The translations under genes and the position numbers were made by a program. 64,000 nucleotides of DNA, taken from contig NZ_JABBPN010000001.1 of NCBI RefSeq assembly GCF_012933385.1, forward strand, positions 62,001-126,000. Reading direction: 5' to 3'. Positions 33,519-42,140 of this stretch are shown piece by piece. The notes below the pieces were generated by a model that worked only from the letters and a program-made list of their open reading frames with translations, did not search any database and was not told the origin of the DNA. The DNA is from Paenibacillus lemnae. GTDB lineage: Bacteria > Bacillota > Bacilli > Paenibacillales > Paenibacillaceae. How positions within the stretch are numbered: the stretch's first letter is position 1; every line of letters starts with the position of its first letter.

Positions 33519-33998
33519 ATGAAGACAAGGAAATCGCGGATATGGATTGCTGGTGTTTCGTTAGGAATTTCCTCTGTGCTGGTCCTTGGCATTGTCAATG
33601 GTCAAGCTAATGTCGGATCGCTGATGTCGAAATGGTACGCCGATAGTTCTCATGGGATCCAAGAGATGCTGAACGGCATGTCGATTCACGCTATGAAAAA
33701 AGGTACGGCGGAAGTAGAGAATTATGTAAGCGCATTGTCGGAAAGCTCAGGGCAAGAGCTGTCCAACGCTGCGGACAAAGCCTTGTACAGGATGGATCAA
33801 AGTATCAGCCGTTACAGCCAGTATTATATCGAGCAAATCGATAGGGCCGAGGCCGAACTTGGCCGGAATTTGGAACAGGAGCTGGAGCAGTTCAGGGCAG
33901 AGACTTCAAAAGAGCAAAGTGAGCAGCTGGAACAACTTGCTGAAGATACCATCAACGAGCTGACACAGCAGCTAAATGTAAGCGGCGGGCTTAGGTAA
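33519..33998 (+). CDS. Exported or anchored coiled-coil protein 1
   Basis: 159 residues: a basic start, one hydrophobic segment (about 8-28) and an A/E/Q-rich helical remainder. After the hydrophobic part comes LMSKWYADSSHGI, then strongly charged heptad-like stretches (EQEL, EQFRAE, EQSEQLEQL). It is the first of three consecutive genes with the same plan, followed by a type I signal peptidase. A TATAAT sits at 33472-33477. I recognise no named family. The segment may stay in the membrane as an anchor, or be cut by the peptidase next door. AAAGGAGG is close to the ATG. Confidence 0.75.
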   Translation: MKTRKSRIWIAGVSLGISSVLVLGIVNGQANVGSLMSKWYADSSHGIQEMLNGMSIHAMKKGTAEVENYVSALSESSGQELSNAADKALYRMDQSISRYSQYYIEQIDRAEAELGRNLEQELEQFRAETSKEQSEQLEQLAEDTINELTQQLNVSGGLR

Positions 33999-34058
33999 TC
34001 AGCAATTGAGTCATAAGGAATGTTATTTAACAGAACTATAAATGAGGAGATGATTTAA

Positions 34059-34838
34059 ATGAAGAAGATGAAGAAAAAGGTAGTAGCAGGGGTAGTCACG
34101 GTTGGGATGGTAGCTTCGATGGGAACCGCATTTGCAGCAACAGGTGCCGGGGTTCAAGTACAGAACTGGTATACAACTGCATCAGGCGTTGTAAAAAGCA
34201 TTGTTTCCGGCAACTTTGCTACCTACTATGCGAGCGAGAATGATATCCATAATAACAAGGTTAACAGCTCGATCGGCCAGGCACGCCAGGATATCCGCGA
34301 CGCAGGGAACGCCGAGAAGAGCAGAGCAACTGATGCGGTAAATGCTGAAGTGGATGCATACATCGCGCAAATCCAAGGTGCTCAAGCAAAAATTGAGGCT
34401 AGCATGCCGCGTGAATATGACGCATACGTTTCTGTGACGAACAAAGAGACGAATACAGAAGTTAATAAAACGGGTGCAGCCAACGAGACAGCCCTGAATA
34501 GTGCGATCAAAAACCATCAAGGCGTATACATTGGCCGTCTGAATGAGGGTGTAGCTGCAACTCAGGACGCAGCAGTTAACGAATTGAACGAACAAATTCA
34601 GGCAACAAAAGATGCATTGAGCGCATTACTTGCTTCCGAGGGCGAGAATGCACAAGGTGAAATTGAAGAAAACCTGCGCAATAAGCTTGATGCTCTGCAA
34701 GCGAAGCTTGCCAAAGTTCAAACAGCTGGCGTAAACAACGCGAAGAAGGCAATTACAGACCGTGGAGCGGAGCTGGAGCAAGCAGCAAAAGCCGAACTGG
34801 ACAGTATCGTTCAAGGCATCGCTATGGATCCTAAATAA
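34059..34838 (+). CDS. Exported coiled-coil protein 2
   Basis: 259 residues with a clear signal peptide: Lys-rich start, hydrophobic core and ATAFA at the end of it. Cleavage is likely near residue 27. The mature part begins with VQVQNWYTTASGVVKSI, matching the W-Y/F pattern of its neighbours, and is a long helical, alanine- and glutamine-rich chain (QARQDIRDAG, ALQAKLAKVQTAGVNNAKKAI). Almost no Cys is present. Such proteins form filaments or surface layers in other systems, but nothing here proves that. AGGAGA precedes the ATG. Confidence 0.78.
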   Translation: MKKMKKKVVAGVVTVGMVASMGTAFAATGAGVQVQNWYTTASGVVKSIVSGNFATYYASENDIHNNKVNSSIGQARQDIRDAGNAEKSRATDAVNAEVDAYIAQIQGAQAKIEASMPREYDAYVSVTNKETNTEVNKTGAANETALNSAIKNHQGVYIGRLNEGVAATQDAAVNELNEQIQATKDALSALLASEGENAQGEIEENLRNKLDALQAKLAKVQTAGVNNAKKAITDRGAELEQAAKAELDSIVQGIAMDPK

Positions 34839-34864
34839 TAAAACTGGACGCACATAAACCGACA

Positions 34865-34899
34865 GAAGCCCTGTACAAACAGGGCTTCCCGGTTATTTT
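34865..34899 (+). terminator. Attenuating hairpin between coiled-coil genes
   Basis: GAAGCCCTGT and ACAGGGCTTC arms with a four-base loop; five T come only ten bases later. It probably lowers, rather than stops, transcription of the two genes behind it. Confidence 0.55.
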
Positions 34900-34920
34900 T
34901 AATCGAAAGGAGCATTAGAG

Positions 34921-35763
34921 ATGGCACGCAGCAGACGAAGAAAAACAACAGGCTTCACCGTTAGAAATAAAGTCGCAGCCGGAATTCTCTCTTTAACAGC
35001 CGTTCTGATGGCCACGGGTATAACATACGCAGATATCGATCTTGCAGGCACCATGAAGGCATGGTTCACCCAAAAAACCGAGATAGCCCAACAAAGCCTG
35101 CAGCAAAGCATTCAATCCGAGACGGATCAGCAAAAGGCTCTGTTAAAGGCGGAATTGCAGCTTCGACTTCAGACATTATCTAATGAGCTGGATGCGTACA
35201 CGGAGGAAGAGAAAAAACTCAGAATTGCGGCTATTGAACAATATGCGGCATCGCTGCTGGAGAGCCTCAACATTCAAAATGCCGAAGATCGGGAGCAGAT
35301 CCTGAGCAAGCTGGAAGCCATTGCACAGAGCGCGCTCACGGCGATGGATTCCCTGGCTGCTAGCTATGTGGCGCCGGACTTAACATTTGTCCCAGCACCG
35401 AAGGAAGTACCGGTAGAAGACCCAGAGTCAGCGTCACCGGAGGAAGCATCGGAAGAAACACCGAAAGAAACACCGAAAGAAACACCAGTAGAATCGGCGG
35501 AAGAAGCACAGAAGGAAACGCCGGAAGCAGCTCCAGAGGTTAAGCAGCCAGAATCGTCGGCGGAACAAGCAGCTGAGCCTCAGCCTGAGCAGACACCAGA
35601 GTTACCGGAGGCTGCGCAAGAGTCTTCCGAAAAGCCGCCCGCAACCGAATCTAATGAGACACCGGAAGCCAACCCGGTAGACGAATCGGCACCTGTACAG
35701 GAACAAGCGCCAGCGCCGGCAGTCTCGCCGGAGCAGTCAGACGAAGCAGCCAGCGAACAATAA
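34921..35763 (+). CDS. Exported coiled-coil protein 3 with Pro/Glu tail
   Basis: 280 residues. A basic start and hydrophobic segment (about 18-36) precede DIDLAGTMKAWFTQKTEI, again the W-Y/F pattern. A charged helical region follows (residues 55-150), then a 130-residue tail of Pro, Glu, Ser and Thr (TPKETPKETPVE and similar), which resembles a flexible wall-spanning spacer. There is no LPxTG sorting motif at the C-terminus, so it is not sortase-anchored. The tail is repeat-like at the DNA level (gaaacaccgaaa...). Confidence 0.78.
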   Translation: MARSRRRKTTGFTVRNKVAAGILSLTAVLMATGITYADIDLAGTMKAWFTQKTEIAQQSLQQSIQSETDQQKALLKAELQLRLQTLSNELDAYTEEEKKLRIAAIEQYAASLLESLNIQNAEDREQILSKLEAIAQSALTAMDSLAASYVAPDLTFVPAPKEVPVEDPESASPEEASEETPKETPKETPVESAEEAQKETPEAAPEVKQPESSAEQAAEPQPEQTPELPEAAQESSEKPPATESNETPEANPVDESAPVQEQAPAPAVSPEQSDEAASEQ

Positions 35764-35772
35764 CCGAAGGCG

Positions 35773-36348
35773 GTGCAATCCGGATTGGAACAAGTGAACG
35801 ACAAGATCAGCGAGAATTCCCCGGCAGTCAGTGAGAAATCAACCCTGTGGGGATGGGTGAAGCTGATCCTTATTATTGGAGCGGTATATCTGGTTGTAAA
35901 CAATATAACTGGACTAGACAGGGTTTCGGGCAACTCGATGAACCCTACCCTGCAGAATGGCGACGTCCTGGTTTTAAATAAGTGGTCTCTACTCTTCAAG
36001 CCTCCCCAATATGGAGATGTCGTCATTGTCCACGAAGAAGAACTCGGTTACAGCATCGTAAAAAGGGTTATCGGCGTAGATGGTGACCGAGTAAGGATAA
36101 CGGACGGTATTACATATGTGAACGGGACGCCGCTCTCCGAGCTATATACCTATGGAACCTCGGAGGATGTGAACGAAGTCACCGTCGGAGATAATGAGCT
36201 CTTCGTAGTGGGCGATAACCGCAATCTTGGCGAGAGCTTGGACAGCAGAGATCCTGGTCTGGGTCCAGTCCATATCAGCAGTGTAAAAGCATATGTGTGG
36301 TTTTCGCTATGGCCGATGCACGGCATAGCGAAGCCCTTAGACCTATAA
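35773..36348 (+). CDS. Type I signal peptidase
   Basis: 191 residues: one N-terminal membrane helix (about 27-47), then the periplasm-facing protease with Ser in GNSMNPTL (near 55) and Lys in YSIVKRVIG (near 97), the Ser/Lys pair of the SipS group, and GDNRNLGESLDSR box E. It is the fourth gene of the set with three exported proteins, ten bases after protein 3. GTG 35773 is close to GAAGG (spacing only two); in-frame TTG 35785 is an alternative. The position suggests a peptidase dedicated to the three neighbours. Confidence 0.9.
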   Translation: MQSGLEQVNDKISENSPAVSEKSTLWGWVKLILIIGAVYLVVNNITGLDRVSGNSMNPTLQNGDVLVLNKWSLLFKPPQYGDVVIVHEEELGYSIVKRVIGVDGDRVRITDGITYVNGTPLSELYTYGTSEDVNEVTVGDNELFVVGDNRNLGESLDSRDPGLGPVHISSVKAYVWFSLWPMHGIAKPLDL

Positions 36349-36355
36349 GAAAAGG

Positions 36356-36384
36356 AAAAATCCGACGGTAAGCGGCGGATTTTT
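36356..36384. terminator. Bidirectional terminator between convergent units
   Basis: AAAAATCCG and CGGATTTTT arms (one mismatched spacer of 11 bases) with A and T flanks. It serves the signal peptidase and the response regulator. Confidence 0.65.
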
Positions 36385-36394
36385 CTTTATATCT

Positions 36395-37045
36395 CTAAGA
36401 AGGGCTGAGCTCGAACTCGACAAGTCCATGAGAGAGTGCGAACAAGGCGGCTTGGGTTCGATCCGTGAGGGATAGTTTGGACAGAATTTGACTGACATGC
36501 TTCTTGACGGTGAATTCGGTAATATGGAACTCGCTTGCGATTTCTTTGTTTGAGCGTCCCTTTCCGAGTGACAGCAGCACTTCAAACTCCTTGGGCGTAA
36601 GTTCATCAAGAGCTGGTTTACTATAGCTTGGTGTCGTTGTCTCCATTAAAGCTTCCATGCATACGGGATCGTAATACTTGCGACCGCGTGAGACCACGTC
36701 GATTGCATACAGCAGATCCTCTGGTAGCGCTTCCTTCAGGCAAATGCCTTCAACCCCCAGCTCTTGTGCCATGCGCAGCTGCTCGCTAGTAGCAGAGGAG
36801 GTCAAAACAATATATTTGCATTGAAATTTATTCTTTCTGGCATGGCGAATAAATTCAAGCCCGTTGTCTCCACCCAGATTTAAATCGACCAATACGAGTC
36901 CAGGGTTGGCGCTTGACATCAATTCCAGAGCTTCTGACGGGTTTGCGGCTTCACCGACGATATGGATGTTGTTCTCGGTGGATACGACCATACGAATCCC
37001 ATGGCGAACAAGAGGATGATCGTCAAGAATCATTAAATGAATCAT
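36395..37045 (-). CDS. NarL/FixJ-type response regulator
   Basis: 216 residues from ATG 37045, 11 bases after AGGGAG; GTG at 37057 adds only four. The receiver domain has DDHPLVR and the phospho-accepting Asp in LVLVDLNLGG; the C-terminal LuxR HTH reads LTPKEFEVLLSLGKGRSNKEIASEFHITEFTVKKHVSQIL. It is divergent from the histidine kinase at 37184 and convergent with the signal peptidase. It is the only DNA-binding member of the block, so it is the likely output of the kinase and may control the exported-protein operon. Confidence 0.92.
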   Translation of the reverse strand: MIHLMILDDHPLVRHGIRMVVSTENNIHIVGEAANPSEALELMSSANPGLVLVDLNLGGDNGLEFIRHARKNKFQCKYIVLTSSATSEQLRMAQELGVEGICLKEALPEDLLYAIDVVSRGRKYYDPVCMEALMETTTPSYSKPALDELTPKEFEVLLSLGKGRSNKEIASEFHITEFTVKKHVSQILSKLSLTDRTQAALFALSHGLVEFELSPS

Positions 37046-37183
37046 GCCTGGTTTCACTCCCTTACTTCAAATCGTATGATATACTTGAAAATAGTAAGAA
37101 GTGCCTATTATTGCTATATAAGTATTGTAAATGAAGCAAGACCTTTTGCCTACTAAAATATTCATCTTTAGGAGAATTCAGGA

Positions 37184-38740
37184 ATGGTACATCGGATGCA
37201 GAATATATCTCTCTCGATCATATGGAAGTGGATCCTATTGTTGTCCTGTTTTATGCTGTATTTGGGATCTCGCCAGGAAGAGCCGGTTCAACCGGTTCTA
37301 GCAGCAGCTGGCATGCAAGCGGCGTACAGCATCGCGGTCTTCAGCAGATCATCGGCGCGAAAACTATCGGCCCTTATGTTCGCTGGAGACCTCCTCGTTC
37401 AAGCATACCTCCTATGGATGACTGGGGGGACTTCCAGTCCGTTCCTTCTATATAGTCTCGTAAGCTTAGCCATGATAAAACTGCATGTCCGCTGGAATTG
37501 GTATTATATTGCATCCTGTGCGTATCTTTCGCTGATACCCATTATTTTCGCAGCAGCGGATGGCATAGAAATCAGTATATACATCGCTAATAGCCACACT
37601 TACCTGATGCTGTGTTTTTTATTTTTTATCTTCTCCTTGGCCGTACACCACGGCGTTCAAAAAATAACACATCATATCCGCCTGATGACTTCCATCTATA
37701 TTTCTCGTCCATTGCCGCTCCAATCCAGTCCTTCGGCAGCGGTTGAGTATGTTGAAAGAGCACTCAAAACAATTTTAAAAGACCGCCCGCTCTGGCTCTG
37801 CCTCAATACATCAAACCTGGAGCCTGAGGATCAAAGCTGGATTCACGCTTATTACAAGAATCAGCTTATGCTCCAATCGCCCTTGAATCACAAGACCAAT
37901 CTTAGCTTGGTTTCGCCGACGGGTGAAGCGCTGGACATGCTCGTACAGCCCTTAAGAATCCGTAGCGGCAGGAAGTATGGCTGGCTGCTGATAGCAGCGA
38001 AGAAAGGCGAACTCCCGCTGTTTGACCAGATGTATACCAAGTTGATACTTATGAAGTTTGAAGCTTATTTTGATATGAACAAACAGGTAAAGGAAATTCA
38101 GTACAAAGCTGTTGCGAACGAGCGCGAAGTGGTGGCCCAGAATATTCATGACGGCATCGCCCAGGAGTTATTCTTCCTGTCTATTCAGCTGTTCCAATTC
38201 AAGGGCATGCTTCAGACGAAGAGCTCGGAAGAGCTGCTGAGTATGGTATCCGAGATGGAGAAACGGGTGAAAGAGAGCCATGGTGATATTCGGAAGCTGA
38301 TTACCGAGCTTAAGGGAGAGAAACGGAGATTCAACCTTAACGAAGCGATCGAGAAGATGCTGCATCGCATCGCCGGTTCTGCCGGTGTAGATTTAATCTT
38401 TGAAAATGCGGGATGGACCTCGAAAGAAAACGTCGAAATCGAGGAGACTATTTATCACTTTATTGAGGAAGCGGCGAACAATGTTATTAAGCATGCACAG
38501 GCTAACAAGCTTTTTGTCCGCCTGGAGGTCACGAGCGTCCAATGGACCATTGTGGTGAAGGATGATGGTGTTGGATTGAAGAATAACGGTAACCTAGAGC
38601 AGCAGGGCAAATTTGGTATGATAGGTATGAGTAATCGGATTAAAGCGCTGGAGGGGTCGATCTCTGTTCATTCTGATGATGGGAGGGGAACTAGAATAAC
38701 CGCCACAATCCCTCGGGAGAGGAGTTTAACGTATGTTTAA
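37184..38740 (+). CDS. Membrane histidine kinase, NarX/DesK type
   Basis: 518 residues. The N-terminal 165 contain about five or six hydrophobic helices, then a cytoplasmic GAF-like part, a HisKA_3 dimerisation segment with the phospho-accepting His in NIHDGIAQE (near 322), and an ATPase domain with EEAANNVIKHA and DDGVGL. Such kinases signal to NarL-type regulators, fitting the divergent gene at 36395. The gene overlaps the next, a receiver-only protein, by eight bases. ATG at 37184 is behind AGGAGAATTCAGGA. Confidence 0.92.
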   Translation: MVHRMQNISLSIIWKWILLLSCFMLYLGSRQEEPVQPVLAAAGMQAAYSIAVFSRSSARKLSALMFAGDLLVQAYLLWMTGGTSSPFLLYSLVSLAMIKLHVRWNWYYIASCAYLSLIPIIFAAADGIEISIYIANSHTYLMLCFLFFIFSLAVHHGVQKITHHIRLMTSIYISRPLPLQSSPSAAVEYVERALKTILKDRPLWLCLNTSNLEPEDQSWIHAYYKNQLMLQSPLNHKTNLSLVSPTGEALDMLVQPLRIRSGRKYGWLLIAAKKGELPLFDQMYTKLILMKFEAYFDMNKQVKEIQYKAVANEREVVAQNIHDGIAQELFFLSIQLFQFKGMLQTKSSEELLSMVSEMEKRVKESHGDIRKLITELKGEKRRFNLNEAIEKMLHRIAGSAGVDLIFENAGWTSKENVEIEETIYHFIEEAANNVIKHAQANKLFVRLEVTSVQWTIVVKDDGVGLKNNGNLEQQGKFGMIGMSNRIKALEGSISVHSDDGRGTRITATIPRERSLTYV

Positions 38741-39167
38741 AGTTATCATCGCGGACGACCGTCCACATGCCCGGCTGGGTCTCCGAATGCTGCTGAGCGC
38801 AAGCCCTGAATATCGTATTGTGGGGGAAGCTTGTAATGGTACGGAAGTACTGGAGTGCTGCAAAAGATTACTGCCGGATCTGCTGCTTACGGATTTGAAA
38901 ATGCCGGGCCTGTCGGTCATTGAAGGTGCAGAACGTCTGAAAGCCAAAGATGCAAATATGAAAATTATCATACTGACAGCACTCGACGAGTGTGAGGATA
39001 TCTATAAGGCCGCCAAGGCCGGCGTAGACGGTTATTTTATGAAGGATACCGATCCCGGACAGCTTTTGTCTGCGATTCAGTGCATCATGGGAGGGGCCAA
39101 ACTCTATCAGACGAAGGAGAATATTGATCATGCGCAGGACAGGTGGAATGCACATGCTGGTAAATAG
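38733..39167 (+). CDS. Receiver-only response regulator
   Basis: 144 residues with only a CheY-like receiver: IADDRPHARLG at the start, the phospho-Asp in LLLTDLKMPG, Thr in IILTALDE and the Lys in GYFMKDTDPG. A NarL-type HTH, usual behind such a kinase, is missing: the chain ends 20 residues after the receiver. It overlaps both the kinase and the next gene. It could act as a phosphate sink or as a switch for the neighbouring HD-GYP-like protein. Whether it lost an HTH or was always short cannot be told. Confidence 0.85.
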   Translation: MFKVIIADDRPHARLGLRMLLSASPEYRIVGEACNGTEVLECCKRLLPDLLLTDLKMPGLSVIEGAERLKAKDANMKIIILTALDECEDIYKAAKAGVDGYFMKDTDPGQLLSAIQCIMGGAKLYQTKENIDHAQDRWNAHAGK

Positions 39168-40404
39168 ACTGTTCGCGGAGCCTCCGCATCGTCTGCTTCT
39201 GCTTCTGATCAGCTCCATCTTCGCGATTCTGGCACTCTTCGAGCTGGTGAATACGGCGCTCGCGGAACGTAACGGATCCAGCGAGCTGGCTGCGACGCTG
39301 GCAGTGCTGTCGGTCGTTTCAGGAGGGCTGCTGTATGTAGATAAGCGAACCAAAGGGTATCAGAATCCCAGTCGGAAGGTAATTGCATTCATCGTTTTTT
39401 TGCTTATCATCGGAGTGTCGATATATTTTCACCCAGGAATATTCGATCAGGCATGGACGTTCCTTTTATTTTATCCTGTCATGCTCGGCTTGATTGCGAG
39501 TGGACGAGAATATAAGCTCTATTCTCTGCTCTACCTATTGTTGTTTTTCGGTTTAGGCATAGTGAGACACGAGGGTTCGGAATTCTCAGAAAGCTCCATG
39601 ATTCAAACCGTCGAATTTCGGATTCTGATCTCCTTGGGCAGCGTACTGCTTGGAGGCATTGCAGTTCTGACCCGCGAACAACAAAAGAAACATGTTGAAA
39701 GCATTGCTCTACAGCAGCAAAAGCAGCAAATTATTAACCTGCTGCAAAGCTTCATTTCCGTTGGCGAGCGGAAAACACAAACCTCACGCAAAGAAATCAG
39801 TGACATGAGCCATCTGCTTAAAGCGCTTTGGAAGGAGCACCAGGGCAACACTTCTAAAGACTGGGAAATCGATATGCTGTCCCTATTACACTTTGTGAGC
39901 CGGGTAAAGCTGCCGGATTATATGTTTGAGAAGGAAGGAAAGTTGTCAGAGTTCGAGCTGGAGGTTGTCCAAGAGCACTGCTTCATGGCGAGGGAATTGT
40001 TCGGAGATGTGCCGGATCTCCTGGACGCTCAGAACACATTTCTCTATCACCACGAGAAGGTGAATGGCACCGGGTATCCCTACCGTCTGAAAGACGACCA
40101 AATCCCGATCCTCTCACAAATGCTCGGACTGGTGGAGGTGTTCCTGGCGATCACGACGCCGAGATCTTACCGGGACTCCCTGTCCAAAAGTGAGGCTTAT
40201 GAGGAAATAGAAAGCTTGGCCGGTACCGCCTACAGAAAAGATATTGTCGAGGCCTTCGGACGGATCATTAACAGAGAGCCACCGAGAATTGAACGCCTGA
40301 AAGAAATCATTCATACTCGTGAGCCGCAGGCGCGGGCAGATGACTATAAATTGGATGTGAGAGAGAACATTGCATACAGCGGTCTGCAGGAGGAACAAGA
40401 GTAG
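39154..40404 (+). CDS. Membrane protein with degenerate HD-GYP domain
   Basis: 416 residues from ATG 39154, placed seven bases behind AGGTGG. Five or six hydrophobic helices fill the first 180, then a C-terminal HD-GYP-like domain. The GYP half is intact: FLYHHEKVNGTGYPYRLKD, like the HHE-x4-GTGYP of c-di-GMP phosphodiesterases. In the HD half the family motif LLHDIGKIG-IPD is replaced by LLHFVSRVKLPD, so the metal-binding Asp is lost. Enzymatic activity is therefore doubtful and a binding or scaffolding role is more likely. It is the fourth gene of the sensory block and overlaps the receiver gene. Confidence 0.8.
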   Translation: MLVNRLFAEPPHRLLLLLISSIFAILALFELVNTALAERNGSSELAATLAVLSVVSGGLLYVDKRTKGYQNPSRKVIAFIVFLLIIGVSIYFHPGIFDQAWTFLLFYPVMLGLIASGREYKLYSLLYLLLFFGLGIVRHEGSEFSESSMIQTVEFRILISLGSVLLGGIAVLTREQQKKHVESIALQQQKQQIINLLQSFISVGERKTQTSRKEISDMSHLLKALWKEHQGNTSKDWEIDMLSLLHFVSRVKLPDYMFEKEGKLSEFELEVVQEHCFMARELFGDVPDLLDAQNTFLYHHEKVNGTGYPYRLKDDQIPILSQMLGLVEVFLAITTPRSYRDSLSKSEAYEEIESLAGTAYRKDIVEAFGRIINREPPRIERLKEIIHTREPQARADDYKLDVRENIAYSGLQEEQE

Positions 40405-40437
40405 CGTGAACCTATAAGCATTGGACATTAACAAAAC

Positions 40438-40482
40438 AAAGATGCCTGCACCTATATCGATGGGGACAGGCATCTTTGTTTT
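40438..40482. terminator. Terminator between the sensory block and the ROK gene
   Basis: AAAGATGCCTG and CAGGCATCTTT arms with an 18-base loop, then GTTTTTC. It lies between convergent genes and can act for both. Confidence 0.7.
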
Positions 40483-40500
40483 TCAGCTTTGTCTTTCGCA

Positions 40501-41685
40501 TCAAAGAGACAGCGTATCCAGCGGAATTTCGAATGCGTGCTTAATAACTAATCCGGCTGCAAGCTTGGTTTCGTCCGGTTTATCCTGAAGGTGAATCAGC
40601 TGCACGTTATTAACCGTTACAGGCAGCTCGTGCAGCACGCGGGCCTTGATCTCGCTGAACATTTCGGGACTGATGGCTGGAATGACGCGGCCTGTCATAA
40701 GCACACTGTCCGGATTTATAAATGTGATGATATTGGTAACGGCGATGGCAATGCCATTCACAATTTTCTCATATAAACTAAGGAACTTTGGATCTCCTGT
40801 TCTGATCCCTTCTGCGAACTCCTCTAGTGTGCATTTGATAGAAACGCTAAGCCCGCTGCTGGAAGCCAGCGTCGTCAAGCATCCGGATCTGCCGCAGTGA
40901 CATGGATAAGCGTCTTCTCCATAAAAACCTTTATAATGCCCGAATTCACCTGCAACAAAGCTCGAGCCCGATATAATTTGCTTGTTCTGGACGATGGCGC
41001 CGCCAGTACCATAATCAAATTTGATCGTAATATTGTTGCTGGATTCCTTCAAAGAGCCGTTCATATTTTCATTGACAGAGAGAAGATTGACATCGTTCTC
41101 GATGTACACAGGAATGTGATATTTACCTTCAAGCAGCTGCTTGAGCGGGAGGCGATGAACCCCAATACCGGGTGTCCGCAGAACGATACCATGCTGAGAA
41201 TCTACGAGACCCTGCATACTGATTCCAATTCCTTTTATTTTGGAGGGGTTGGGCACCTGAGTGAGCAGCTCATCGATTACTTCATGCAGCAGCTGCATCA
41301 GCACATCGATCGAACCATATTTGCTGCTTGTGCGTTCAGCGGAAGCGACAGCCTCTTGACGCAGGTTGTATACTTTTCCGCGAATGTATTTGCCCGCGAG
41401 TTCAAGGCCGATGGCATAATAGTGACCGCTATTAATGTGAAGGCCGACTCTTTTTCTTCCGCTGCCGACCTCCAAATCCATAAGCTCACCGGTCACGATG
41501 ATTTTGTCTTCCAGCAGCCGATTAACGATATTGGTTACCGTTTGTCTGCTTAGTCCTGTCTTTTCCGCAAGCTCTACTCGAGAGATCGGGCCTTCTGAAT
41601 AGATGAGAAAAAGAACCTTCTGCTGATTAATGGATTTCAATAACATATGGCTAGTTTGTCTGATCGTATCCTTCACGGTAAGCAT
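40501..41685 (-). CDS. ROK-family transcriptional regulator (NagC/XylR type)
   Basis: 394 residues: an N-terminal winged HTH (SRVELAEKTGLSRQTVTNIVNRLLED, about 35-60) followed by a ROK sugar-binding domain with GIGISMQGLVD, the zinc site with His and clustered Cys in CHCGRSGCLTTLAS, and a GxGGA-like stretch. The family senses sugars or sugar phosphates and represses transport genes. It is divergent from a sugar ABC importer and presumably controls it. ATG 41685 is almost on top of AGAGG; an in-frame GTG at 41676 has better spacing. Confidence 0.9.
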   Translation of the reverse strand: MLTVKDTIRQTSHMLLKSINQQKVLFLIYSEGPISRVELAEKTGLSRQTVTNIVNRLLEDKIIVTGELMDLEVGSGRKRVGLHINSGHYYAIGLELAGKYIRGKVYNLRQEAVASAERTSSKYGSIDVLMQLLHEVIDELLTQVPNPSKIKGIGISMQGLVDSQHGIVLRTPGIGVHRLPLKQLLEGKYHIPVYIENDVNLLSVNENMNGSLKESSNNITIKFDYGTGGAIVQNKQIISGSSFVAGEFGHYKGFYGEDAYPCHCGRSGCLTTLASSSGLSVSIKCTLEEFAEGIRTGDPKFLSLYEKIVNGIAIAVTNIITFINPDSVLMTGRVIPAISPEMFSEIKARVLHELPVTVNNVQLIHLQDKPDETKLAAGLVIKHAFEIPLDTLSL

Positions 41686-41826
41686 CCTCTTTCCAGCAAC
41701 ATTTTATCTATAGTAATTCAAAACATTTGACAAATTAAGTCGGTCTTTGTAATAAGTGTAGCATTAATTATATGGGAATTAAAGTTCCAATCCATTGTAT
41801 TGTTCTTGTACAAACTAAAAATTGTG

Positions 41827-41855
41827 TTGACATTGTCATCAGATGATATATTATA
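41827..41855 (+). promoter_or_regulatory. Promoter candidate of the sugar importer operon
   Basis: TTGACA (41827-41832) followed 17 bases on by ATTATA in a very AT-rich stretch. In 41686-42140 there is no gene; the cre-like site at 41983-41996 is also here. Confidence 0.4.
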
Positions 41856-41982
41856 TTTGTAAACTGAATTGATTAAATGAATTTTCAACTGCAAGCTATA
41901 AGAGATGGCTTGGACCAGGGAGGTTATATACTCAACCTAATAATTCTCGAACAAAGCGGGAAGTTTCTTATTTTTACCAAAA

Positions 41983-41996
41983 TGTAAGCGCTTGTA
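41983..41996 (+). promoter_or_regulatory. cre-like CcpA site upstream of the sugar importer
   Basis: TGTAAGCGCTTGTA matches TGWAANCGNTNWCA at 12 of 14 positions and is partly palindromic. Carbon catabolite repression of the operon is inferred. Confidence 0.45.
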
Positions 41997-42140
41997 TGAA
42001 TGTGAAGAAATATGATAAGCCGTCTAACATCAGTAAATATTTACAAATGATTTACCGGGCTTTGACAAAAGCCGAACAAAACAGCGTTATGCTGAAATAG
42101 TTAATCCAATATATTTATTAATTAATTGGGGGTCGAAGAA

